Counted from the first letter of the stretch, positions 21,348-32,784 are shown. The stretch: 64,000 nt of DNA from Zea mays (GCF_902167145.1 NC_050099.1:62762942-62826941), one strand, 5' to 3'. Notes: generated by a model from the letters alone, not told the origin. Program-made: numbers and translations.

Positions 21348-22943
21348 TGTAACACCCTGATTTTGGGGTATAAAATTTCTTTCTAATTATCACCCAAAAT
21401 CATGTGTTACTCTTCTTTTTCTCACTCTAGGCTTTCTCTCTCTCTAGATTCTTTCTCCCTTTTTCCTTTTTGATTAGAAATAGCTTAAACTAGTGGAGGT
21501 TAATTATTTATTTTTTGCCAAAACCTTATGAGTCATGACATGTTGCATCATGCTGAGCTTAAAATATTCTTTGAAGTGTTGCACAAGTTTGAATTTATTT
21601 GAATTTGAAACCTAGTTTGAATTTGGATTTGATAACTCTATAGAAAAAGAAATGGAAAAGGAATTAGAAAATTTAGAGAAAAAGAAAAGGATAAAGCAGC
21701 CCAGCCGGCCCAAGTCGGCCCAGCCAGCCCGCGCGCCCGCGCAGTCTGACAGACAGACCCCGCCTGTCAGCGGCAGTTCTCCCTTGTGCGCGCCCTCCCT
21801 CCCTCCCTCGCTGCCCAGTGGGGCCGATCTGTCGGCGCCAGTTTTTCTCCCCCGCGCGCTCTCTCTCTGTCTTGCGGGTCCGAATCTCTAGTCGCCGAGC
21901 CGTTGCCCCCGCGCCCCTTTCTCTCTACGCAGTGGGCCTGCCCTGTCAGTTCCGCCCCCTCCGCGCTCGTCGTGGACCGACACGTGCGCACTCGTGCACG
22001 TTGCCGGATTTCTCGGCCACGACGCCCGCCCACGCGCCCAGCTCCCTTCTTAGAGCCCCGCCAGTGCCCGCACTCGCTCCCCCGCCTCATTTCGCACAGC
22101 ATCGCCCTCTCTCGCGCTCTACCCACGCCGCCAGCTACCGCCGAAGACCCACGCCCGTGTTCTCGGCCATCCAGCTTGTCGGAGACCGCTCCAAGCCTCC
22201 CCGAGCTCCGCCCTGAGGTGAGACACCCGTCCTCGTGCCCAATTTCCCCTGTTGCGCCCTGTGTTCGACCAATTTCACCTTCACCGGTGCTCGGCCGTGG
22301 CGGTCCGCCGTGCTCACGCGGTGGCCGGCCGATTTAGCCCGGTCTAGTTCCCTGGAGTAGGTCCCTGTGTCACCCTTGCATCTGCTAAAGCTAGCCCAGG
22401 CCTTAGCGCGCCTTAAGTCCCCTCCCCGTGGTCGGAATGGCTCACCAGAGTTACTCCGGCCCACCCGAGGCTTTCTCACCGCCGTTCTCCCCTCTATGCC
22501 CGTGGATTCATGGCCTCTTCCCAACCATTGAGTTCGTCGTGGCGCCCTCTCCCTCTCTGCCCAACTCCACCAACCTCGGAGTCACCCTAGCTCACGCCAG
22601 TCTCAACTCCGGTGACCTCACCGTCACAGAGAGGAGCGACATCGCCTGCAGTCGTATGTTTCCCCCTGGTCTGATCCCCTCCGTCCGATTCAGATTGAAC
22701 GGATCAGATCACGGATAACGCTTTGCGCACGTGCGCCCTGACGCCCTGGCCCGCCTGTCAGCGCCCAAACCCCCTGGCGCTGGACCCGCTCGGTCAGCGT
22801 GCTCTCCCCCTCTATCGCTGACACTCCCTGGCCTGCCTGTCAGCGCTCGCCCGCTCGCGCGCGCGCGCCTTCGGTCGCAGATCTAAGCTCAGCCGTTGGT
22901 TTTAGATCTGACGGTTAGATTCACCCGATACCCCTTCGCGCGG
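21348..22943 (+). repeat. Element C 5' LTR, first part
   Basis: It starts TGTAACACCCTGATTTTGG and aligns with 43979-45343 plus the first bases after Element E. A splice donor-like CTGAGGTGAGAC lies at 22213, matching CAAGGTGAGAC in the 3' LTR. The right end is CGCGG, the target of Element D. Confidence 0.9.
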
Positions 22944-23315
22944 TGTAACGCCCTGAATTTGGGGGCAGAATTTTTTCTTCTTTTCTCTCACCAAATTCGG
23001 GCGTTACTCTCTTTTCTCTTTCCCCGTTTGCTCCTTCTTCCCAATTTCAAACCAGTATAGCGGCAGGTGTCCGTGTCATGTATAAACCAAAACCTAAGTC
23101 TCATGGGTGTTGCATCATGTCGAAGCACATTTCTTTGTCTGATGATGAATGTTCGTCTCGTTCCGTTCCGGATTTCGGTTCGCGATTTAATTCCGTTTAG
23201 TGGTCGCGCTCGTCGTGGGTTTTCGATCCACGAAGTGGCCTGGCCCAGCCCAATCTAGTCCAGCCCAGCCCAGCCGGCCCGGCCCGCCCTGGCCTGCGCG
23301 CCCCCGGCGCCCAAA

Positions 23316-23342
23316 CCCCCCCCCCCCCCCCCCCCCCCCCCC
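23316..23342 (+). repeat. Poly-C run (27 bases)
   Basis: An uninterrupted C tract directly before the putative exon 1 ATG. The 3' LTR copy has only 13 C (32772-32784). Length change at a homopolymer, or assembly error, explains the difference. Confidence 0.9.
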
Positions 23343-25866
23343 ATGCGCCCCCCTCCCCTCTCTCTCTCTCATTTGGATCTCCCGCGCAACAACCTCTCCT
23401 CTCCCTCTTCCACCTCTCTCTCCCCGTGGTGCCCTAGGATTTGGAGACGGCAATCACCGGATTTTGGACCCCGAGGTGAGCTCCCCTCCCCTCCCCTTCT
23501 TCTCTCTCTCTCTCCCTCCTCTTCTTCCCCGCGCGCGCACCCTCCCTCTCCCCCTGCCCGCGCGCGACCCCGACCCCGACCCCGACCCCACCCCGGCGGC
23601 GCTCGCCCGCGGCGGCGCTCGGCCTCGCCCGCCCAGCCTCCCTCCCCGCGGCGGCGTTCGGCCCCCCGCCTCGGCCCTCCCCGGCGGCGCCCGCCCGGTC
23701 CCCCTCCCCGGCGGCGCTCGGCCCCGCCCGGCCTCCCCGGCGGCGCGGCCCTCGCTCGGCCTCCTCGGCGCGGCGGCGCGGCGGCGCGGCCCCCGCTCGG
23801 CCCCTCGGCGTGGCGGCGCTCGACCCCTCCCCTCGCGCGGCCCCGCCCGGCCCCCGGCAGCGCTCGGCCTCGCCCCCTGCCCTGTCCCCGGCCCCTGCGC
23901 GCGGCCCCGCCCCTCGGCTCGGCCGGCCGTGGTGGCCCGGCGCCCTCCCGCGGCGCGGCGAGCCCGCTCGCCCGCGCGCCCCCGCCCCGGCTCGGCCGCC
24001 CCTGGCCGGTTCAACCGCCCCTCTGGCCGGTTCAACCGCCCTGGCCCCAGTTCGCCCGCCCGTTCCCCCGTCCCGGCCTCGCCCGACTGTGTCCCCGCTC
24101 GCCCGCGCTCGTGGTGATTATTTGTTAATTAGCGTGTTGCGTCGCGCGCTTCGCCGCGCGACGGATTTGTCTAAATTCAGATTCTATCTTGTGTTGCGTC
24201 GTGCGCTTCGTCGCGCGACGATCCATTTTGTTCCAGGTTGTTTAGGGTGTAACGCCGCGTGTGTATTCACGCGACGTTCCACTTTGGACTCAGTTTAGCC
24301 GACGTATGCCGTCGTGCGCTTCGTCGCGCAACTCTTAACGTCTCCTCTTAACTAAGGCAAAGTGTCTCGTTGCGTGCTCGGTCGCGCGACGAGTCGTTAA
24401 CTTTTTAATTTGTTTTAGAGAGCTTTGTCGCGCGTCTCGCCGCGCGACCATCCTTTTATTTATCTCCACCTGCTTATAATAATTAGACATGAAACATGAC
24501 TTTACTTTACGCTAAACATAGTATCTACATTAAATTTCCTTCCATTAAGCTAGTGGCTAATTTATAATCATGCAACGTGATCGTTTCTCGACTGTCTTTT
24601 CCTCTTTCTCTCTTAACCGTACTCGCGAGCCCGCGTGGAACGTCTGTTTACTTATTGCATTCTATTGTATGGTGTACTGTTCTTTGGTATTAAATATGTG
24701 GATGTATGTATGTTTGCGCTCGTATAGAGAACGATCCGGTTGAAGAGCCCAAGGAACTCGCAGGAGAAGCCCCTGAGCAGCAGTCGGTTGGTGGAGGCAA
24801 GTGTCCTTTGACCTATCTATGTCCTATTCATTATTTAATTCACCTCCCGCTTTACACATTTATGCCTAAGGATTGACTAGCTTTTGTGATCCATGTCCTT
24901 GTTCACCTATTTGGGTTGGATTATTACTGTTTAGCTTTATGCTATTGCTCAACTATAATCAATGAACATGATGAGATTATCTATGATACGCTGTTTTCCC
25001 TTCTCTTATTATGATGTTATGCTTGTGGTCACCAAGGGGGCTCGAGCGGTTTCTCGAGTGCCTCTCCGTAAGGACCTGTTCTATGGATGACCGCCCGGGA
25101 AAACAGTGCAACCATGAGGGTAGAATGGGGTGCCCTTAGCTGAATAATTAGAGGATCCGGGGTGTAGTTCACTTAGTCGTCGTGCCGTCAATGGGGCTCG
25201 GTGTATGCGGCTCGCTCTGCCAAGTTTGGGTTCTCCCCTTGGGGAGGAGTGCGGTGCATTTAGGAAACCTAACGGGTGGCTGCAGTCCCGGGGAATCTTT
25301 GTAAAGGCTACGTAGTGATGCCCTGCTGGGTCACCTTGGTAGTGATCAATGGAGAGTCATGATCTCCGGGCAGAATGGGAATCACGGCTTGTGGGTAAAG
25401 TGCACAACCTCTGCAGAGTGTTTGAAAAACTGATATATCAGCCGTGCTCGCGGTTATGAGCGGCCAAGGGAGCTCCAGTGATTAGTGGTACTTGATCAGA
25501 GATACTTTGGTACAGGTGGTTATGAGATTGATGGTTTTGGTTATGACTATGATGCTGGTAAGTGGTACTCTTTCCGTTTGGAAAGGAGTACGTTTGGGTT
25601 AATAACTTGGGTTAATGCTAAAACTTGGCTTTCTACTAGTAAGTAATAATCTGACCAACTAAAAGCAACTGCTTGACTTATCCCCACATACAGCTAGTCC
25701 ACTACAGCCAAACAGGATACTTGCTGAGTATGTTGATGTGTACTCACCCTTGCTCTACACACCAAACCCCCCATCCCCAGGTTGTCAGCATTGCAACCAC
25801 TGCTCAGTCGAAGATGAAGCTGTGGAAGGAGACTTCCAGGAGTTCCAAGATTACGACGAGTTCTAG
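23343..25866 (+). CDS. Putative three-exon ORF inside Element D 5' LTR (about 95 residues)
   Basis: Exon 1 is 23343-23475, with an ATG directly after the C run. It is rich in P, S and L and ends at a GAG|GTGAGC donor. Exon 2 is 24728-24796, after acceptor TATAG; it is acidic (VEEPKELAGEAPEQ) and ends at an AG|GCAAGT donor of GC-AG type. Exon 3 is 25781-25866, after CCCCAG, and encodes CQHCNHC followed by an acidic tail ending DYDEF and TAG. Exon lengths are 133, 69 and 86. All junctions are phase 1 and the joined frame is open. Function is unknown. The Cys cluster suggests metal or partner binding, but that is inference. No expression evidence is available from sequence alone, and a chance frame is possible. 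Conservation in Elements B and C argues against chance. Confidence 0.45.
24140..24448 (+). repeat. Array of six hairpins spaced about 57 bp, Element D 5' LTR
   Basis: Inverted repeats are centred near 24152, 24209, 24265, 24322, 24380 and 24438. Stems are 8-11 bp of CGTCGCGCG/CGCGCGACG type with 6-7 base loops. Hairpins 1 and 6 pair perfectly. Hairpins 2 and 5 keep pairing through G-T wobble. The spacer sequences differ from each other. Confidence 0.85.
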
Positions 25867-26126
25867 GTGTGGGTTAGCGGCAACCCCCAGTCGGCTGCCT
25901 GTGAAGGCCGCGGTTATCTACGTTTCTTTTCCGCACTTTGATTTACTGTAAGAACTATATGGACGTCTCAGACGTATGATGTAATCGACTATTTCCCTTA
26001 TTAATACTATTTTGAGCACTGTGTGATGATGTCCATGTTATGTAACTGCTGTGTACGTGAATAACTGATCCTGGCACGTACATGGTTCGCATTCGGTTTG
26101 CCTTCTAAAACCGGGTGTGACATAAG

Positions 26127-26138
26127 TGGTATCAAAGC
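26127..26138 (+). promoter_or_regulatory. Element D primer-binding site (initiator tRNA-Met)
   Basis: TGGTATCAAAGC lies four bases after the LTR end, matching the plant initiator tRNA-Met complement TGGTATCAGAGC with one difference. Confidence 0.88.
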
Positions 26139-26382
26139 CGTGCTGACTGTAGGACCGCTAACCTAGAGTAGAATGGTCGCTCTAAGGACTATAGACCTCT
26201 GTCTCTGCCTTGACTTTGATATCCCTTCAAAAGTTGGTCATACCGACCAAACCTATGTTCTACTATATATAATACCTTGCTGAAAATCATGTTTTATTCT
26301 AATCCTTCATTTACTTATGGTTTATTATTTGCTGGTCATATTAATTCTGTTCTTACCCTTTTGCTTGCGATGTCTTTTGTAG

Positions 26383-27395
26383 ATGGCTCGACTTAGACAC
26401 ACTGCACGAAAGTCAGTCATCCCCTTCTTACCCTCCCGTCTTGTTGAGCGTCCGCTTCGCCGTCCCGTGGCCGGACAGTCCAGCCACTTGGAGAGACTAC
26501 ACCACCGCCTGCGTGAGGAGCAGGAGCGTCGACGACAGAGCAGCAGAGCTCTTCCTTCTCGCTCCACCAGGAGATAGAGTCTGTGAGGAGCTGCTCCCCT
26601 GTGCTTCCTCTGGAGCCGCCCCCTGCACCACCACTGGGCGCCCCAGCTTCTGGAGTAGCTGCTGGAGGAGACCCAGACGACGGAGGTGGCGACGACAGCT
26701 CGAGCCACGACACCGACTTCTCTGCTAACCCTGAGCTGGAAGGATGGGTTGCTCGACCCATCACTCGCGACGCTGCTCGCGGGTGTCACTTCCATGATGT
26801 GCTCGACACCCTGCTACGTCGGGCATTTAACCGGCATACTTGGTCCGTCGAGTATCGCTGTGTGGTCTACCAGCACAGTCGCGGGGTCTATCCGGACTGC
26901 TGGGAGGCAACTTGCTTGGTGCGCTGCCCGGAGAACAGTCTCCAGGGTGCAGAGGCCTGTTCAGAGCACTATTCTATCTCTGAGCGGGACTCAGCTGAGG
27001 CAGCCATGCAAGATGCTGCACGGCGTGCGCTTTCGCACTACTGCTCGGTTTTCGGTGGGGCAGCTGACGGTCTTGACCTGAAGTATTACCCCCGCCGTCC
27101 ATCTGGCAGCACAGGAGGCGTGATTGTCTCACCTGTTGGTGAGGGCAATCCTAGGTTGAGCAGCACAGTCAACCTAGCCGCCGTGCTAAACACGGAGCTG
27201 GACCATGCACTAGACGAGCTGAGTAGGGCTCGTGCTGAGATCGCCCTGCTGCGGGCTGAGCGTGCGGAACGTCGTCACTTGGATGGTGGTTCCCCCGCTC
27301 CCGTCGGGACTCAGCACCCGTACCGCTCACCTCAGCGTGGACACCAGTCTTATGGCAATCCCGACTGCAAGACCAAGATAACTCTAGAACCATAG
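26383..27395 (+). pseudogene. Element D extra sense ORF before gag, with H3-tail-like N-terminus (frameshifted)
   Basis: The ATG at 26383 follows TTTTGTAG, a 3' splice-site-like sequence. The protein starts MARLRHTARKS, close to the histone H3 tail (ARTKQTARKS), and continues with an Arg-rich helix (HLERLHHRLREEQERRR). A single indel near 26535-26545 shifts the frame, and the rest continues in another frame to TAG 27393-27395. This part holds a Ser/Asp-rich linker and a conserved domain (GWVARPITRDAARGCHFHD, VEYRCVVYQHSRG, WEATCLVRCPE). A coiled-coil-like stretch follows (ELDHALDELSRARAEIALL). Element C has the same protein without the frameshift. I do not recognise the domain. It lies upstream of and separate from gag, and its role is unknown. 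Confidence 0.65.
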
Positions 27396-27800
27396 ATCGT
27401 TAGAGTTGGATCTTGTAATTAATACGAAATATATACATAGAAGCTTCAGTCTTAGCGTTAACCTCGGTCTTAGTTAGTCTTAGTTAGACAGGGTAGTTTG
27501 CTATATCCTGTGCATTTATGTTTGTCATGATGAACTATGTTTGGTTTGGATCTTTGTAATGATTGTCACCAGAGTGTGGGTATCCCCCGCATTTTGGTTT
27601 ATCTATTATGTTAATGGAGTTAGTTATATAGTTGGGAAACCCCTTTTATTCCCCTTTCCTTTCTATCTGAGAAGCTGTGTGGTCTGTGTTGGAGATCAGT
27701 GAAGATGCTCATCTGTTCAGTGTTGTTGAAGAATTCTATTCTCTTTCCTTATGCTGCAAGATTTGCCAGATCAGTTCTGATGTGTGGTTGCATCCTGCAG
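27396..27800 (+). other. Element D spacer between the extra ORF and gag
   Basis: 405 bp without coding potential. It ends in TGCATCCTGCAG directly before the gag ATG, which looks like a 3' splice site with an upstream pyrimidine-containing stretch. Element C has TTTCTACAG at the same place. Confidence 0.55.
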
Positions 27801-30800
27801 ATGTCAGGGAACAGGCGCAGAGGAGGAAGGCGTGCTCAGCAGGAGCGAGCCGCTCAACAGGAGGAGGTGCCTCAGCAGCAGCACCTGCCGCCCCCGCCCC
27901 CGATGTCGATCGAGCAGATGTTTCTGATGCAGACTCAGGCAGTTCAAGCCATCGGTCAGACTTTGGCCGCCATTCAGTAGCAGCAGCAGCAACAGCAGCA
28001 GGCCCCACCTCAGCCTCAGATGCCTCAGATGCCCAGAGATAAGCGTGCTGAATTCATGAGAGGTCATCCACCAACGTTCGCTCATTCTTCTGACCCTATG
28101 GATGCTGAAGATTGGCTGCGCACTGTGGAGCGGGAGTTGCATACCGCTCAGTGCGATGACAGGGAGAAAGTTCTGTATGGTCCCCGTCTGTTGAGAGGAG
28201 CAGCCCAATCATGGTGGGAGTCTTACCTCGCCACCCATGCCCACCCTGACGCCATCACCTGGGAAGAGTTTAGAAGTAGCTTTCGTCAGTACCATGTTCC
28301 TGCAGGTCTGATGACAGTGAAGAAGGAGGAGTTCCTGGCCCTCAAGCAAGGGCCATTGTCTGTCAGTGAGTACCGAGACAGGTTTCTGCAATTGTCTCGC
28401 TATGCTCCTGAAGATGTCAACACCGACGCCAAGCGACAGTACCGTTTCCTGAGAGGCTTGGTTGACCCTCTGCAGTACCAACTGATGAATCACACCTTCC
28501 CGACATTCCAGCACCTGATTGACAGAGCAATCATGACAGAGAGAAAGCGTAAGGAGATGGAAGATCGTAAGCGCAAGATCAGTGGACCTCAGCCTGGAAG
28601 CAGCAATCGTCCTCGTTTCTCAGGCAATCAACCTCAGCAGTTCAGGCAGAACCAGCGTCCACCTCAGCAGCATCAGCAGTTCCAAAGGCAGTATCCACAG
28701 CATCAGTATCAGAACCGTCAGAGCAATCAGTCAGGAGGTCAGTTTCAGAGGCAGAATCAGCAGGCACCTCGTCTTCCTGCCCCAGCAAACCAGCAGAACA
28801 GTCAGGCAGCACCAGCTCAGGTTGGAAACAGAGCATGTTTCCACTGTGGAGAGCAAGGCCATTGGGTGATGCAATGTCCGAAGAAGGCAGCCCAGCAGCA
28901 GTCAGGCCCCAATGCCCCAGCAAAGCAGAATGTGTCTCAGCCTGGAGCAGGCAATCGCTCTCAGCCGCGCTATAATCATGGAAGGCTGAACCACTTGGAG
29001 GCTGAAGCAGTTCAGGAGACCCCCGGCATGATAGTAGGTATGTTCCCGGTCGACTCCCATATTGCAGAAGTGTTATTTGATACTGGAGCAACGCATTCTT
29101 TCATTACTGCATCATGGGTAGAAGCACATAATCTTCCAATTACTACCATGTCAACCCCCATTCAAATTGACTCAGCCGGTGGTAGAATTCGAGCCAATAG
29201 CATTTGTTTGAATATAAGTGTGGAAATAAGGGGGATAGCGTTTCCCGCCAACCTTATAGTAATGGGTACTCAGGGAATAGATGTCATCCTAGGGATGAAT
29301 TGGCTAGATAAGTATCAGGCAGTTATCAGTTGTGATAAAAGGACGATCAAGTTGGTGTCCCCACTAGGAGAGGAAGTGGTGACCGAGTTAGTCCCGCCTG
29401 AGCCAAAGAAAGGAAGTTGTTATCAGATAGCTGTTGATAGCAGTGAAGCAGACCCAATTGAGAGTATTAAGGTTGTGTCCGAGTTCCCAGATGTGTTTCC
29501 AAAGGACTTACCGGGTATGCCACCAGAGTGGAAAGTTGAGTTTGCTATAGAGCTTCTTCCTGGAACCGCCCCTATCTTCAAGAGAGCTTACAGAATATCT
29601 GGACCAGAGTTGGATGAACTTAAGAAGCAAATTGATGAGCTGTCAGAGAAAGGTTACATTCGGCCAAGCACCTCGCCTTGGGCCGCCCCTGTCCTATTTG
29701 TGGAGAAGAAAGATGGCACCAAAAGGATGTGCATCGATTATCGAGCTTTGAATGAGGTCACGATCAAGAACAAGTATCCTTTGCCCAGAATAGAAGATTT
29801 GTTCGGCCAGTTGAGAGGAGCCAGTGTGTTCTCCAAGATTGATCTGAGGTCAGGTTATCATCAGCTCAGAATCCGACCTTCGGACATTCCGAAGACGGCC
29901 TTCATTTCCAAGTATGGTTTGTATGAGTTCACAGTGATGTCTTTTGGTTTGACCAATGCGCCAGCGTTCTTCATGAACTTGATGAACAGTGTATTCATGG
30001 ATTATCTCGATAAGTTTGTGGTGGTATTCATTGATGACATTCTGGTTTATTCTCAAAGCGAAGAAGAGCACGCAGATCATTTGAGGATGGTGTTGCAGAG
30101 ATTGCGAGAGCATCAGTTGTATGCAAAGTTGAGCAAGTGTGAGTTCTGGATCAGTGAAGTCCTGTTCTTGGGTCACATAATCAACAAAGAAGGATTGGCT
30201 GTGGATCCGAAGAAAGTGGCAGACATTTTGAACTGGAAAGCGCCAACAGATGCTCGAAGAATCAAGAGCTTCATTGGAATGGCCGGATATTATCGGCGAT
30301 TCATTGAAGGGTTTTCGAAGATCGCAAAACCAATGACAGCGTTGCTAGGCAACAAAGTTGAGTTCAAGTGGACCCAGAAATGTCAAGAGGCCTTTGAAGC
30401 GCTGAAAGAGAAGTTGACTACAGCGCCTGTCCTAGTCTTGCCTGATGTGCACAAGCCCTTCTCGGTGTATTGTGATGCTTGTTACACAGGTTTGGGATGT
30501 GTGTTAATGCAAGAGGGAAGAGTTGTGGCTTACTCGTCCCGACAGTTGAAGGTTCATGAGAAGAATTACCCAATCCATGATCTAGAGTTGGCAGCAGTGG
30601 TTCACGCACTGAAGTCATGGAGGCACTATTTGTATGGACAGAAATGCGATGTTTACACAGACCACAAGAGTCTGAAGTACATATTCACTCAGTCCGAGTT
30701 GAATATGAGGCAACGAAGATGGTTAGAGTTGATCAAAGATTACGAGTTGGAGATTCATTACCATCCAGGCAAAGCAAACGTAGTGGCAGATGCTTTGAGC

Positions 30801-32363
30801 AGAAAGAGTCAAGTCAATCTGATGGTCGCTCGTCCGATGCCTTATGAGTTGGCCAAGGAGTTTGACAGGTTGAGTCTCGGATTTCTGAACAATTCGCGAG
30901 GAGTTACAGTTGAGTTGGAACCTACCTTGGAGCGCGAAATCAAAGAAGCGCAGAAGAATGATGAGAAAATCAGTGAGATTCGGCGACTGATTCTAGAAGG
31001 CAAAGGCAAAGATTTTCGAAAAGACGCAGAAGGCGTGATATGGTTCAGAGACCGCTTGTGTGTTCCCAATGTCCAGTCCATTCGGGAGTTGATTCTTAAG
31101 GAAGCTCATGAGACAGCCTATTCGATTCACCCTGGCAGTGAGAAGATGTATCAGGATCTGAAGAAGAAATTCTGGTGGTACGGAATGAAGAGGGAAATCG
31201 CAGAGCATGTGGCTATGTGCGATAGTTGCCGAAGAATTAAGGCAGAGCACCAGAGACCTGCTGGATTGTTGCAACCGTTGCAGATCCCTCAGTGGAAATG
31301 GGATGAAATCGGTATGGATTTCATAGTCGGATTGCCTCGCACTCGAGCCGGCTACGATTCCATTTTGGTAGTGGTGGACCGTCTGACCAAGTCAGCCCAC
31401 TTCATACCTGTCAAGACCAACTACAGCAGTGCAGTATTGGCAGAGTTGTATATGTCTCGGATCGTTTGTCTTCATGGTGTGCCAAAGAAGATAGTGTCAG
31501 ACAGAGGAACGCAGTTCACCTCTCATTTTTTGCAACAGTTGCATGAAGCTTTGGGCACGCATCTGAATTTCAGTTCAGCTTATCATCCGCAGACAGATGG
31601 CCAGACCGAAAGGACCAATCAAATTCTTGAAGACATGTTGAGAGCCTGTGCGTTGCAAGATCAGTCCGGATGGGATAAGAGATTGCCTTATGCAGAGTTT
31701 TCCTATAACAACAGTTACCAGGCCAGTTTGAAGATGTCACCATTTCAGGCGCTCTATGGAAGGAGTTGCAGAACTCCGTTGCAATGGGATCAGCCTGGAG
31801 AAAAGCAAGTGTTTGGGCCAGACATTTTGCTCGAAGCCGAAGAGAACATCAAGATGGTCCGAGAGAATCTGAAGATAGCGCAATCGAGGCAGCGAAGCTA
31901 TGCAGACACAAGAAGAAGAGAGCTGAGTTTCGAAGTCGGAGACTTTGTCTATCTGAAAGTGTCACCGATCAGAGGAGTCAGAAGATTCGGAGTGAAAGGC
32001 AAGCTAGCACCCCGCTACATTGGTCCGTATCAGATTCTTGCAAGACGTGGAGAAGTGGCCTATCAGCTCAGTTTGCCCGAGAATTTGTCAGCTGTGCATG
32101 ATGTCTTTCATGTGCCTCAGTTGAAGAAGTGCTTGCGTGTGCCAGAAGAGCAGTTGCCAGTGGAAGGTCTTGAAGTCCAGGAGGACTTGACCTACGTTGA
32201 GAAGCCAGTGCAAATCCTTGAGGTTGCAAACAGAGTCACCCGAAGGAAGACCATCAGAATGTGCAAAGTCAGATGGGATCATCACTCTGAGGAAGAAGCA
32301 ACCTGGGAGCGTGAAGATGATCTGATGGCTAAATACCCTGAGCTCTTTGCTAGCCAACCCTGA
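27801..32363 (+). CDS. Element D gag-pol polyprotein with chromodomain (one in-frame TAG)
   Basis: One frame of 1,520 residues, interrupted only by TAG at 27978-27980 (codon 60, amid CAG codons). Domains in order: gag core ([15 protein letters not shown]), Gln-rich linker, CCHC knuckle [14 protein letters not shown] (from codon 346), protease LFDTGATHS (D at codon 427), and reverse transcriptase with FIDD (D745-D746). RNase H follows ([25 protein letters not shown], then [10 protein letters not shown]). Integrase has a zinc-binding H-H-C-C region, [22 protein letters not shown] and QTERTNQ with correct D-35-E spacing. A C-terminal chromodomain (from [11 protein letters not shown] to the end) would direct insertion to heterochromatin by reading methylated histone. 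Apart from the TAG all key residues are present. It is the best candidate here for an element that moved recently. Confidence 0.93.
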
Positions 32364-32383
32364 ATCTCGAGGGCGAGATTCTT

Positions 32384-32399
32384 TTAAGGGGGATAGGTT
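32384..32399 (+). promoter_or_regulatory. Element D polypurine tract
   Basis: TTAAGGGGGATAGG lies directly before the 3' LTR TG. It is preceded by an inverted repeat AATCTCGAGGGCGAGATT (32362-32379) that is also present in Element C. Confidence 0.75.
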
Positions 32400-32784
32400 T
32401 GTAACGCCCTGAATTTGGGGGCAGAATTTTTTCTTCTTTTCTCTCACCAAATTCGGGCGTTACTCTCTTTTCTCTTTCCCTGTTTGCTCCTTCTTCCCAA
32501 TTTCAAACCAGTATAGCGGCAGGTGTCCGTGTCATGTATAAACCAAAACCTAAGTCTCATGGGTGTTGCATCATGCCGAAGCACATTTCTTTGTCTGATG
32601 ATGAATGTTCGTCTCGTTCCGTTCTGGATTTCGGTTCGCGATTTAATTCTGTTTAGTGGTCGCGCTCGTCGTGGGTTTTCGATCCGCGAAGTGGCCCGGC
32701 CCAGCCCAATCTAGTCCAGCCCAGCCCAGCCGGCCCGACCCGCCCTGGCCTGCACGCCCCCGGCGCCCAAACCCCCCCCCCCCC

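Larger units (their letters stand above)
22944..26122 (+). repeat. Element D 5' LTR
   Basis: It begins TGTAACGCCCTGAATTTGG and ends CCGGGTGTGACA, directly before the primer-binding site. In order it holds a 27-base C run (23316-23342), the putative exon 1, a proline/arginine-biased GC island (23500-24120), six spaced hairpins (24140-24448), and putative exons 2 and 3. Confidence 0.93.

Noticed and set aside
21652..22718. Open frames in the GC-rich part of Element C's LTR, both strands
   Set aside because: Low-complexity composition, not conserved between the two LTRs of the same element.
23200..24128. Long proline/arginine/alanine-rich open frames on both strands in Element D's LTR
   Set aside because: They come from GC bias and short repeats, are open in several frames at once, and begin in non-coding LTR. 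Only the 23343-23475 part is kept as exon 1 because its donor and phase agree with downstream exons.
25673..25951. 92-codon frame present in both Element D LTRs
   Set aside because: It overlaps exon 3 in another frame and is not kept in Element C.
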